A stretch of 64,000 nt of DNA. Origin: Nilaparvata lugens (lineage: Eukaryota > Arthropoda > Insecta > Hemiptera > Delphacidae). Made by a program: the position numbers and the translations under genes. The stretch's first letter is position 1; the number at the start of each line of letters is the position of its first letter. Positions 34,911 through 48,700 of this stretch are shown here, piece after piece. The notes beneath the pieces are model-generated. The model was not told where the DNA came from. It did no database searches and worked only from the letters and a program-made list of their open reading frames with translations. The stretch lies in contig NC_052510.1 of assembly GCF_014356525.2 (NCBI RefSeq), forward strand, positions 19,680,532 through 19,744,531, written 5' to 3'.

Positions 34911-36387
34911 AGATATAATATTATTGAAGTACTGTACAGCCACATGCTATAATAACTTGATAAATTCAAACTTTGAATAGCTTTTAAAATACTATTTGAT
35001 TTAATAATAGAAACTTTCATACTGTATATTTTTTAAGCCTTCAATAATATTAATAATAAGCACATTTATTTAAAAATGTAAAATCAATAGAGTAAAATTA
35101 TTTTTTTGATAGAAGGTTCTTATTGCTTTAATTTTGATGAATTATTATTGTTTATTGCTTCATTTTATTTTTGGCCCACGCAAAATGTATTGATTTTTTA
35201 TGAATTAGAAAATATGGAAATAAGAAACTATTGACACATTTTCTCAATATCTATTAAGAAAGAATTATTATTTTTTTATTGCAAGAAATTGTTTTAACAT
35301 TGATGAAGCAGTTTTTTTAGCATTTTCAAGTCGTTTATAAGAATTTACACACAATGAAGTTGATTATGTGAGTATAACTTTAAATAGAAACTAAAGAAAT
35401 CCACAATTAACCTTGACATTGTGTTTACAAATTATTACTTTGTAAATTTGTTTGTACATAAAGATGTGGAACTCAATAATTTGACACAGTGTGCACATTT
35501 CCCATTCAAAGACGAGAGGGCAGTAGGTCAACAACTCCTTTTGACTAGGTAACTCTCCTAATATCTCTTATTATTCCAATCATAAGATTAGTATCCAAGG
35601 AAGTGCATTGAAAGAAATTATTAGAATATTTAGAAGCTTTGAATTATTGCAACAAAAACTACTTACTGTATAATTTTAATAGTTTTTGACAATGAATTTT
35701 CCTCATTTTGACCAAGTAGAAGAGCAGCGTCGTGTTTATTATTTGCAGTATCCATTTCGATCCTAGACATTGTCACAGTTGTATTACAATAGGTTACACA
35801 ATAAATTAAATCTTAAATAATATCACAGAGAATAAATAATACTGTATGGAGTCATGTAGGGAGAGAAGAGGTCAAGTAACTGGAGCTTTTCCTAGGTTAT
35901 GAACCGAGAGTCAACTGAACAGGTTTGCAATAGCTGAGTAATAGCTTTGCAATAGCAGCTGAGAGTTGAGAGCGCATGAAAGAGAATTTAGTACAAAGAG
36001 CAGGTAATAACAGACAAAGCATCGTTGGTTCCTATACACGAAGGTGGCAGCTGTGTCTGTGCTAATCTCAATGTCAAACGCCGCCAGTGAAAGTATTACT
36101 ACCGCTTCTGATAAGAGTTTTTGTCTGGTAAAAAACAAAAGTTCACTAGGCAATCTGTCACATTGTTTCAATTGATACTCAATTTTGAAGTCCCAATGCG
36201 TATTCTCTGTTTCAATTGATACTCAATTCTGAAGTTTCAATAAGTATTCTCCAAAGTACCTAGCTGATTGAATGAAATGATAAAATTATAATAGTAAATA
36301 AATAAATAAAATATTTCAACTCAGAAGGTTTGATGATGATTAAATGGTATAGGGGAATAGTAGCTTACATCTATTACATTATAATAT
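34911..36387. other. intergenic spacer
   Basis: No gene supported. Near 36165-36250 a ~48-bp unit (TTTCAATTGATACTCAATT) is tandemly duplicated. The 86-codon minus frame at 35911 has no recognised features. Confidence 0.4.
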
Positions 36388-36949
36388 TAGTAGTTCTGTG
36401 AACAGTAGACCTCACGCAATTTTCTCATCCACAAGTATCTCATGACGTCACCTGTTCTAATTGATTCAGTTGAATCATAATAATTTACTCTCAAGAACTG
36501 TTATTTGTTTTCTCCAAGATCGAAAACTCACTTATGTCAATAAACTCAGTTCACGTTTGAATTTTCTTCCCATATGACAATTTATCCAGTTATGTGATAA
36601 TTTTTCCATCTGATAAAAATATTTCTAACTATTTTAAAATTATTTTTTCAATCAAGAATATAATAATTTCTTCATCATTAATTAGTTCATTTAATCATTT
36701 TTTATTTTATTTTCAATCACCTATTAAATTTGTTTTTCAAATGTGAGAATATTGATACTGATGGGCACGCATCATAAAAAATATTGAAACCCTACCTTAT
36801 AGAAGTAGACACGGCCTGACATCTGTGTAAAGCATGCAATGAATAATCCACTTGTTAGCTGATTTATTATGAATAATTCTATAGTCTGATTGATCCTATC
36901 TTCAAAGTAGATTATATATATAGAGATATCAGAGTATGGAGGAATTCCT
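36388..36949. repeat. 570-bp dispersed repeat, copy 2
   Basis: Partner of 19020-19593 in the same orientation. It shares, for example, CACCTATTAAATTTGTTTTT and GATACTGATGGGCAC, with several small indels. Confidence 0.75.
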
Positions 36950-39900
36950 TTTCTTTTCATATTACCCTTAAAATGCAAAATTTAAAAAAATCTTGTGTAT
37001 ACATCGACGCGCAGTTGAAAAAGGAATATTCCTGCCAAATCTCATAGAATTCTATCAACACGTGTTTGGCCGTAATCGCGTTATATACAGACAGACAAAA
37101 GAAAATCCGAGTTAAAACATAGACCTCACTAGGTTCGGTCAATAAAACTATTTTTTTTCGAATTATTACGGTACTTTGTAGTTTCATTACATAATATACC
37201 ATATTATTCATAGACAATACTCATTAAAAAAAATGTTTCAACGTCATAATGTGTGCAGATACATTAGGATTCGCTTAAAACTGTCTCATATACACGTAAA
37301 TATATTCTTTTCTTTGAAAAAGAAAATACTGGTTTGAGCCATTTTTCCAATATGACGTCATTGACGTGGAATATTTATTATTAAAAAAATAGGCGGAAAT
37401 ACTCAATAGACTAAGCTTATAGCATAGAGAAAATTATTTATGTATTTATATTATTGTATGTAATTTTTCTCTTGATTATCAATTATATGTAAAAGTGGTG
37501 TGTACCGTTAGAATTTGTAAAAAATAAATGAGAGTGTACAGTTTTCACTGTAATTTATGCTTATTTTATTTTATACTTACAGTCAAGTCAAAAAAGGAAA
37601 AAAATAATCAAAGCATAGACTTTAAATTGACATTACATCAAGTATTTACTGATTGTAATAAGTTATCATGTTTCTAAGAAACCTTTAGAAGGAAACAGCC
37701 AAAAAGAAGAAGCAGCCAAAATTCAAGTTCAAGAATTGAGTTCAAGGTTGAAGTCTTGCTATGGTCATTTTTTCCTTCCATTACTTTTTCAGACATTTGA
37801 AGGTTAGTGACGGCAGAGGTTGGTTTCATTTTTTCATGAGACTCGTAGAGAAGATCAAGTCGATAAAATATCTCAAGTGCCAAAGATCCAGCAAATTACA
37901 ATATAAAAAGGAAGGATACTTGCATTCAACTTATGGAAAGAGTAACTTGATAATATAATATGAAAGTTTCTGGTGAAAATCTTGCGATAGTATAACGTAT
38001 TAGTCAAGTTAATCAATTTGGACAATACAAGATATCATTTTCACGACGAATTTAAGTCTCCATATCATGGAGACTTACATTTGTAGTGAAAATGATACAT
38101 TGTTAATAATATTGATATAGAACATAATATGAGTTCGAGCTTATTGTTAGAAAAAATTGAGAAGCTCTTAGCTTTTGATTTAGTAGAAGTATTGAACATT
38201 CATGAACTAACTAGGCTACGCCTAAATAGAAAGATCACGAAATTGAAAAACGAAAATTACTTGAGGAAATGGGCAGCACAAATCAATTTATAAAAGTTTT
38301 GTTAGTAGATAAATTTTATAAACTGGAGAGAACATAATCTATTTTCTGGACTATTGATCCTCCATCAAATTATTTAAAAAAATAATTGTGTATCATTGAA
38401 TAAAAAAATTGATAATCATGTATAGATATTCTGTTATAATTGTTATTCATATTCATCTGTAGAAGATAAATAGTAAAGAAAGATAAAACTTGCAAGAAAA
38501 TAATTTTTTCTGAAGATGATGCCCACATGAGCTCTTGGCTTGTGCATGGGCAATGATACGGATGGTGATGAGAGATGAGTGGACCTATAGAATTAGTGGG
38601 GTTCCGAAATTTGCTTGCACCGGGAAGCAATTTTTGAATTCATAAATTGTACCAGAGGAGTTCAGCTCTTAAAGTGTACACCCTTACAACGGGAGTGCAG
38701 GTGCATGGAGCTTAACTTATCTTATCGATAAGATTAGGTTACAAATAAATTGATCCTATTTGATTCTCCGTAATAAATCAGTAATAAACCAATAAAACCA
38801 TCAGGTAAATCAATCAGATCTTCCTGTAGGAAATATAAATAGTCTTCTCAAGTATTTTAATTGGAATAATAGGCAACTTCTAAATTCTTATTTTCAGATC
38901 AATAACGTACCTATAATTGACTGCTCAATCCTTGATTTAGTTTTCTAAATACTAGAATCCAAAACTAATAGAATTGACAAACTAAACTTCGACATAATCT
39001 GTACTTGACTTACAAAAGCACTTGGAAACTAGAAAAAAAATCCTTCAAATTCACTTTAGCCTACCAACTATAGTTGAAAATATTTTCCACCAAAAACTGA
39101 AAGAACAGGAGCTTAGATTCTAGACTAATGACTCAAATATTGAATTCAACGATATTATCAAACAGGAAATTTCTAATCGGATTATTATAGTTTGAACAAC
39201 ATAAAATGCAGTAGATATTATTTTATCATTTAATTTTATATTATAATATCCTGTAGCAAATATGAAGCGTGAAACTACAAATGTAAAGACCTATCTAATG
39301 ATAAACGAGACAAAAACTATTAAAGCTCGATGAATGCTATTATAACGAACTGAAAACCCCTCAGGTTAGAAACTCTGTTTTGTTTTAGAAACTAGAGAAG
39401 AATTTGATAAATAATTGTTGAGAGTATAATGTTCTGTTATAATTTTTCCAATCCGTAGTTATATAATAGATTAATTCTCATACCTCTGAAATTGAACAAG
39501 AATATATTATGGGAATAATATTCTTTTAAAATAAACACAAGCATATTTGAAAAAGTTGTATTTTATCTTGTTTCGATATAATTATGATCTACAAAGTCTG
39601 TACAGAGCATTAATTTCAGACTACTGAAGAGCAATTTGCAAATTATAATCTGTACCGTATGCATTTCTAATCCAAATACCTGACAATCTCTGTATATATG
39701 TGTTGGTAAAAACCAGTATATAATAAATCAGAATAATTTTATTTATAAATGTTATTTAGTGATACTTTGGTATGTTATAAAGTACTAGTATAATATGTGA
39801 TACATAAGATAGTAGAGTCATATACTTCAGGTTTTAGTAAGGGTGCATTATAAAAAAATACATTAAGTTGAAATTTTAAAATTTTATTTATAAAATCAGA

Positions 39901-42175
39901 TCAATAACAACAATATTATACAACAATCTGAGGTCGACTTACATCTAACAGCAATAATATCGATTTTGCATTATTCTATTCAATATCTTTACGATATTTA
40001 TCTTACTCTAATATTGGCACATTGAAATTCACAGAGTGTTATTCACACACTTCAAAACGCAAAATTATAAATAGCCTACTGTATCAATCATCTCAAATTA
40101 TTTATTTGTTTAAAAATATCAATAGATGATAGCACATTCCAATATTCTGTTTACACTATCTGGTAGCATTGGTATTTGACATTTATAATTTTATATTTAG
40201 CGACTTTTATGGTTTAATATATTATTATATAATTTAGGAAGATATTATTTATCTATCATATGTGGTTATTAGGTATTTTTTAGTTTGATTATAATGCTCA
40301 TTCCATCGAAAATTTATTCAAATAAACAGTTTTGAATGTACATAAAACATCATCAGTATCATCTCCAGGATAATTATTATAATTAATTCCAACAATAGTT
40401 TTTTAGTATTTGATTAGCAATATTATTATTTTATTAATATGTAATAGTTGAAAATGCAATGAGCACACAGAGAGCTATATTAGATTAGATATAGTTCACC
40501 AGATACTGGGAATTACTACAGGTTTTCGTTATATTAAATGACTCTGCAATACAAAATATAGACTATATATTTATAAAACTATATTATGTGTGTTTTAGAT
40601 TATTTTAGTAATACTGAGTGTAAAGACAATGGAACTTTGAAATTCCATACGAATGTTCAAAAGAAGAATATTATTGGACATTCTAGTCCATAACCATAAA
40701 TAATTAATCTAATAATTGGTTTATTTTTGACATTATAAAAGCGGTTTATCAGTTTAATTATGCTTTGGAAATTGGATTTAAAGCAGCTATGATTTTCATA
40801 CAGAATTTCTTGGGATGGTCTTTGAAATATTAAAAAAAATTATAGTTGTGTGTTTATTATTGTTCTTAGGGAATAAATTATGCAGTACTGTATCACGAAT
40901 TGACTGTCATCAATAATATTATTCCAAATGAATACGATCGTAAAACTACATAAGGTTAATGTATAAACAAGCATTAGTAGGCTACTTATTCTCATTCAAC
41001 TATACTTTAGCTAGCTATAACGGTAACATGCAATAATTCATCATTTTTAACTAACTATAACAATAATTATTATTTTAAATAGATTACATAGATTTCAGAA
41101 GGGCAGTGAAAAGAATCATTAAATGATACATTAAGTTTTTATGTCCAATTCAATTGGAATACAACCTAAGTTTTCTTCAGTTTTTATCAAATGATAAAAC
41201 CTATCTCCGATTAATGAATCCAACTTTAAAAAGTCCATTATAATGAATTTTCGAAAGACTTCCCAATTTGAAAAATAATCAACTTTGAACTTTTAAAATC
41301 ATGAAACTTGTATAGTCTAAATATTATTTCCCCAAAGTAGTTGTTAGCAATAAGTGAGTTCAAAAATTATCCATATGAATTTCTATTCTGACATTTCTAA
41401 AAACTTAGAAGCACCTTTAGAGTTATTTCTTATAAAACTTAATCATTAAAAATGCCACAGATCCCACAATTATTATTCAGAAAAGGATACGGTACTATTT
41501 TGAAATTCCTTTCTCATATTTTCCTATAATACCATTAGTATAATTCTCAGTAATTTATTTCATTCGTTCATTTTATTTTTATGATATTCTTCATGTAACT
41601 GAAACTACTTTGAGAGAAAATATTAACGAAATTTTTTGGCACAACTAATTTTGCAAATAGGACAACGAGTATGGAAACCAGATAGAAGCCCTCTCAGAGT
41701 CAGCTTTTGTGTGATTGTAAAAAATGAAACCACAAAGTTAGTGAATAAAAATAACATTTTGACAACCTCTTATTCATCAGAATAACCAATCATTTATTCA
41801 ATTCAATAAACCAGTTTACGTTTTACTCAACTTCCAATCTTGGACAACCTTTTCTCCAAAACTGTATTTTGTAAGCTTGAAATTTCGTATATGACGTAGA
41901 CCATTCATTTTTCAAAAGTGTCCTATCTCTTGCTATTTCAATAAGTTGGATGTAATAAACTCAATACTTTTTCAGAGAATTACACAAAAAGTTACTCAGA
42001 GCTTTCAGACAATGCTACACGTATTTTAGTATAGTGTGTTCCAGTTCTCAACCATGTTAATTCATATAATTATGTATTTGATGATGCACAAATCTTATGA
42101 ATGATTTGAATAGGATTTGAATGATTTGGGCTTAGCCCAGAGCGGTTCCTTTCCCAAATTTAAGAAAATAGGCCC
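36950..42175. other. gene-poor AT-rich stretch
   Basis: I found no exon or clear repeat in 5.2 kb. The only compositional break is a G+C-richer island at about 38515-38710, which has no assignable frame. Confidence 0.45.
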
Positions 42176-42441
42176 AAAAAGTACCTAGGTATGCAAAAGT
42201 TAATTTGCAACATATGATCTGAAACAGAGCTGACACTTTACACAAGAAATCTAGAATAAATTGTAGATTCCTTGATTCTTCACAACCCTATCGACCACCG
42301 GGTCGATACGTACTAACGTACATAGGTGCAAAAAGTACCTATGTTAGTTTGTGGCATATGATCTAAAACAGTCCTGATACTCTAAACACAGAATAAATTC
42401 TAGATTCCTTGACTCTTCACAACCCTATCGATGCCACCGGG
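42176..42441. repeat. imperfect tandem duplication downstream of Nmdar1
   Basis: Units 42176-42302 and 42330-42441 share AAAAAGTACCTA, CATATGATCT, TAGATTCCTTGA and TTCACAACCCTATCGA. They lie within what may be the 3' UTR or just beyond it. No coding potential. Confidence 0.65.
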
Positions 42442-42551
42442 ACTTATAATCAATATTGAGAACAAAAAAAGTAAACGGTACAGTAATTAGTGTTAGTCTA
42501 GTTGCCAACCGCCACCATGTTAGTATTGAATTAATGTTGTGAGCTCACAGT

Positions 42552-42767
42552 CTAGACAATCATGTCGGAGCCGTCTGGCACAGGGATGGGAATGGGCGAC
42601 CGCTGTCTGACGTCACAACTGCCCGGCCACGCTCGCACCGGACTCGGCATGTCGATCACGCTCCGTGGCAGAGCCTCCACCGACAAACTCACCGACCCAG
42701 GGTCGTTCAGGCCGTTCGCCTTCAGACGCTTCTGCGCTGCAATCGTCGCTCGCAGCGTTTTGCGTTT
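42552..42767 (-). CDS. Nmdar1: Nmdar1 exon 16 (C-tail, stop TAG)
   Basis: 71 codons and stop. Reads [20 protein letters not shown], then a Pro-rich tail ending DGSDMIV. The last four residues (hydrophobic at -2 and 0) loosely fit a class II PDZ ligand. That is motif only. Confidence 0.88.
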   Translation of the reverse strand, partial: KRKTLRATIAAQKRLKANGLNDPGSVSLSVEALPRSVIDMPSPVRAWPGSCDVRQRSPIPIPVPDGSDMIV

Positions 42768-45700
42768 CTGCAACCAAAACACGCAAGATTAATATTATCT
42801 AATATTGTTTATATAGTATTATCCTAGAGAAAAGATAGCATAAGAAAAAAATCCATGGTATAGGGCATTTATTTTCCAAATTTCACTGTTAACTCGAGCC
42901 GAAAGTTAACCCAAACCGATAATCCTAGTAGTTATTTTTCGTAAAGCTATTTGACGCTGGAAGTCTCTTATAGTGTGCCGTTCTTTCACTCCCACCCGGC
43001 CAAAACAGTAATAATAGACAGTAGTCGATAGTAATCAGCTTGAGTTAACAAGAAATCTTCTTGAAATTTGGAACATGAAATATATGTAGTAATAAAAGTG
43101 GTTGACAATTTCAATTTGTGTTTTTCATTAATGCAGTAGTCAGGAGAAACTTATTGTTGCCATCCTAACACATAAAAATCTCCATTTGCAAGTAGCATCA
43201 AGAATAAACAAATCAGATAATTGCCTTGCGCAAACCAGTGCGAATTGCATGATAGCGACGGGAGAGTCAGAATTTCTAAGCTTTGGTTGAATGGATGAAA
43301 TTGTCTCTCTACCATCTCGCCGTCATGCGATTATAACCGATTTGCGCAATGCTTAGACTAATGGTAAATTATGTACTTATATAAATGGACAAAGAATTAA
43401 ACAGATTAATAGATTTGTATTACTTGTACTGAAAGAAGATTAATTCAAATAGTTGATACTGAAAACATGTATAGGCTTTTAAACAGTATACTGAAAATTA
43501 GTGATATTTTGTGAATTATTTTAATAACCACTGAAATTACAAACTTTCTATTTGTTTCGTTGGATTGCCAAATTTTTGAAGTATATATAGCTATTAAAAA
43601 CATTTTATGGTAGAAAATGTTCATCAATTTAAATTTTATGATGACCTACATATTTTGCAGAAGGAGCCCATTAAGATGGAATATAGAAAAACTAATTTAT
43701 AGGAATTTGGAAATTTTTATAAGAAAAATATTTTTCAGTACAAATAGTATCGGTAGTATTGGTCACATATTATTTCATAGGAAAAAATAATCCTCCCTAA
43801 TAGACTTTATTAGTGTGGTAATACGTATGCCAGCACACAAACCTAGGGTTTGCTAAACTTGACAGATTGAAAACTTGTTACTTTTAGTAATAATTTATGT
43901 GCTGATTGAAATTTTAGTATGTATATATTACTTATCTATCACTTGTAAATCATACTTATGAAATCAGAAGTTTGACTTAACTCATCATATTTTCTTTTTT
44001 CTCATTTATAAAAATATCTCCTTATACCATCTATTTTTTATAAATTTCATAAATTTCCCAATATTCATAAATTATTTCCTTCAAGTTTCATAAATGTTTT
44101 TTCTATTATACTATTCAAACAGATTTTATGTAGTTTAACCGTATTTTATCATATTTTCTTATATTCTCCATATCGAGGTATGATAATTATAATAAAGTTT
44201 ATAAACTGATAATAAAATCTCACCTCAACTGTGCCACGCCATTTATCGGCCGCATGCCTAGCCAGCTCCATTCGCTTCTGCTTGCGAACCTGGTGCTTTT
44301 TGTAGACCACCTCTATGACAATGAGTCCGACTCCACCCATTATGCCAGCCGCCACCAGGATGAACACCCCGGCCATGTTCTTCAGCCCAAGAGTGTTCGG
44401 CGTTTTCTCGTACTGTTCGCACTTCGATAGCATGTTGCCCAGCAGTATCCAGCGGTTATCTAGTTCTTCCATGAAACCACCTATAAAATTAAAAATAATC
44501 GTTATTTTTAGCAGTATTATAGAATGTTGAACTCAACATAATGAAAGTGAAGATGTTGGCCCATATGAATAAAACCAGAGCAAATGCTCATGAGCAAGAG
44601 CATTGAGCATAAGGTTTTGCTCATGAGCAAAAGGTAGATGCAAAAGCATTTGCTTATTTTTATATGAATAAGCGTGAAAAAATGTCATCTCTATAACAAT
44701 TTTCAGCATATTCTTATACTATCAATAGCCTTCTTATAATCGTCTACACTCTCATCTTCTCCTATTTTGTGATGGCTATCATTATATCAGGTAGCTATCT
44801 TTTGTACGGTATTTATTATTTTGTAGGAATAATGGTTGATGGTTGATTTATTCTTCTGTAGGAATAATGGTTGATGGTTGATGGTAGATCATGGTTGAAT
44901 CTAAAAAGAGTTTTATAGTTCTCAACTAACTTATTGGTTGTGATCGTATCTGGTATAGTTTTCTCTTCCTCATACGAATTAGTTGAGCCATTTTACTATG
45001 AGCAAAAGGTGATAAGCTGCTCTAGACTGGACTCACCTTTTTTGAAGCATTTGCTTCAAAAGTTGAGCAAATGCTCTAGTTTATTCATACAATTTTGAGT
45101 ATTAGCTTTTACTTTTGAGCAAATGCTCAAACTATTTTTTTGATGAGCATGAGCAAAAGGTTTTGCTCACGTTTATTCATAGAAAATGAAGCAAATGCTC
45201 AACTTTATTCATATGGCCCGAGCATGTCATGCTATGTCACGAGCATAGAATTTGAGCTGTTTTGAATGAATAAAACTATGCAAATAGACTTTATTTGTAC
45301 ATTTTAGAAAGTAGAAAACTGGAAATCAAAGTGTGTAACAAAAGTTTGCGAACACATTCTACAATATGAACGTTGATGAAATTCTTTCGGCATTAGTCAA
45401 TTCAGATCATTATCTAACAATGCTGCGCATTTTTTTACCACAATCGAGAAGATGACAAATCAATCGAAATATTTTTCGATACAACATGCTATATATCAAG
45501 AGAAACTATGGAATTTCTGATGCAGGCCTTCACTGGACGCCTCATCTCGTTACTTGGAGATGTGGAGTGGAATCTTCAGTTACCGGACTTGTCACCTTAA
45601 GAATATTTTTTTATAGGCTAGCTAAATACATGTGTACACATGAAAAACACGTAAACTTCAAGCCCTGAGTAAGATAATATCACTAGAAATTCTAGTGTAG

Positions 45701-48700
45701 CGCTTCAAAGGAGTATGGACAACTTCGCAAAATGATATTTACCAACATTTTTTATGGACGCCATTTAACAAATGTTATTTTTCTATGTAATCAATTTTAT
45801 CACATTTTTTCCTCTCTAATCTTCGAAATTACAGCATTAAAGGTACAAACTGAAAGAAAAAATAGAATTTTGCTTGAATTGTGTAACTGCTATTTCAAAT
45901 TGTCCATGTTTCATTGCCAAACCCTATATTTGAGTGTTAAAAATAATCTTACTCTCGTGAAAATCAAGAATCGCTAGTGTCACTTTGTCTGCCCAAGGAG
46001 ATCCTTTTTTCAATCCAATGCCATATCCAGACCGACCAAACAGTTCTCCAGCAGTCACCAATTCGCAGTCCTGAGCTGCTTCGAAATCCAGTCGTGAACT
46101 ATCCCATATAAAAGCCATCAGTTTTCTGAAAAATAATTTATTTTTCAATTATTGTATACTGACATCGAGAGAATTTTCTTGTTCCATTAATATAATATAT
46201 TAATTTATATTTGAAGATAATATTATTATCTTGAAATATTAATATTCAAAATCACTTATTTTGTTTAGAACCCACCTAGATTCCTGAAGCACATATCAAA
46301 TGCACTACCAAAGCTATAATTATGTTCTAAGTGAACAATAATTTAGTTTCTGGAGTCCAGCAGATCGGAAAATAGGTTATTCACAAACTAAACGTACATC
46401 TTGATTAAACAACCTCATGAGCTTCAAAATCGTTTTCCGAAGTGGTTTGAAACCCTCCTTGGACTCAGGCCCATTCATCTCCCATTATCATCTTTTATCA
46501 TCACCCTATAATAATCAAGCAACAAGTGGGCATCATCTTCAGCATAATACATCAGTGATACTAATGACATGTTTATAAGTTACCCACCACTGGATAATAT
46601 AGTTGATTAGCATCACCTTACTAAAAATAAAAATCTCTCATTTGAGCATGTGACTTTGTCTGTGTAATTTGATTTGTATGTTATTAAAATCTAATATTCA
46701 ACAGCATTAATGAAAAGAAAATAGAATTATTTGTAGGGAAATTTATTTTTCAATAAACATACCCAGTTTTGACGTCGGCAATCGCTTGTTCGGCTGAGTC
46801 ATAGTTGTTAGCTTCCATTGTTCTGTACATATTCGACAGCTCAACTTGTCTTCTAAAGTACATGTCAACAGCCGAGCCTTTCACTGTAGCGCACGTGAGA
46901 TTCTCCATGGTGTTCCTCAACTAGGAACAAATCCACCAAAATTTAAATGGTTAAACATTGACTAGTTGTAAGAAAAACAAGATCATGTCAACTGTTAACT
47001 AATTGAGATTTGAAATCTAAATCAAATTGAGATTGGGTAAAAAGTATAGGTAAAGATGATGATGTAATGAGAACGCCTTCAATATAGTATCCAACCCCTA
47101 GAATCATATCAATAATATAATATGATGATGTTCATTAAAATAGCATTAAACTATTGTTAAGCAACTTTGAAAATTCGAATTACTGTTGTTGAATGTTAAT
47201 ATTGCAACTACCAAAACTCAATAATTCATCTGTTATTCCATCTTGTACCGTAATACCCTAACTTTTGAAATGACACAACATATTCAGCCCAAAACTATTC
47301 CTACTTCATTTTATACAACTTATATTATACAAAATCATCAATAATTAATTAATTTCAAGTTAAGGTTGAGTTTAAGAATTGATTTATGACAAAGTTTACA
47401 ACTAACCTTCTCCAATACCGCTGTTCAAGAGAACTCCCCAAGCAAACCAGATAGCACTGGATAGATTGAGAGCATCCTCTTCGGTGCCATCTGTGTTGGC
47501 CAATTTGAATCTCCCGAACGGTGAAAATCTATCCAGTAGGTAGAGAACAAGCGCCACTACATGCACCGATACCATCACCAGAATCCACAGAGTGTTGCTG
47601 AAGGGCTGCAGGAACGATACCAAGGTTGACGATCGTGAAGGCTAGAAAAACAAGGAAATAAACGGATTAATGAAATCGAATGAGTTAGAGTCTAACTTAT
47701 AGAGTCTAGAGTTAGACAATAGTTGAATTGATTGCAAAATTATTGGAATGTTTTTTTTTTTAGTGAAAACCTTTTATTTCATTAAAAATGTTTGAACAAA
47801 CTATGAGTTTGAGAACAACAGGATTTTGGTTCAAAGTACCGTTTGAAGTTACTGTCATGAGCTTTGCTCAAATATTTTATTTATTTATTTATTGGATAGA
47901 GAGAACAGTACAATAGTTAGAAAAGAAAAAACATTTAAAAAAATATATTTAATGATGTTATTTTGCAATGCTCACTTTTTTCTCAAGAATTGTGATCCCC
48001 TGGTATTTGAATGGTTTACTGAACTCAATGAATTCAGCTCTTTCTGGATTGATTGTTAGTGGAGCAACAATCATATCAGCTCTGTCTGCTACAAGCTCAC
48101 CAATCAAACCAGTCCACTCTTTTTTGCCAGCTGCAAAATACAAAACAAATGAAGTCATTATTTCTATCCAGATTAATAGTATCAATAGTACTTACACAAC
48201 AGCTTAATACAGACCAACAATCTTTAGAGACCTAACAGTTGAATTCAAAAAGTTATGGCACAGAACACAAATCTTCAAATTCATTATTTATTTATAATAT
48301 TTACCATAGTTTCCTATATTGTCAATTGATTAACATAGTCCCTTAACTGTGATAGTAGGATATTGGTTCACTTATCAAGTTTTGATGAAAAAATTAATTC
48401 TTTTTTCATAGAAGTATTCGTAGCTTACTGAATACTGCAGCCCGGTTGCACATAATCCTGTTAAATTTTAATCATGATTAAATCCACGAGAACCAATCAG
48501 AAAAGGCTATTTTGAAAAGAATGCGTCTCTTGGAATTAATCACGGTTAAAATTTAACAGGCTTTTGTGCAACCGGCACTGAATGTTAAATAAATATTGGA
48601 TGAACCAATTACAATTTTTTTCAAATAGAGAATATTTTCTAATGTTATTATCTCACCTGTATTATTCTTGATGATGTAGCTACCGAACTGTCCATCTGGC

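Noticed and set aside
38370..38630. 86-residue minus-strand frame over a G+C-richer island
   Set aside because: No recognised motif and no splice-site support.
42562..42792. 76-residue plus-strand frame
   Set aside because: Shadow of Nmdar1 exon 16 on the other strand.
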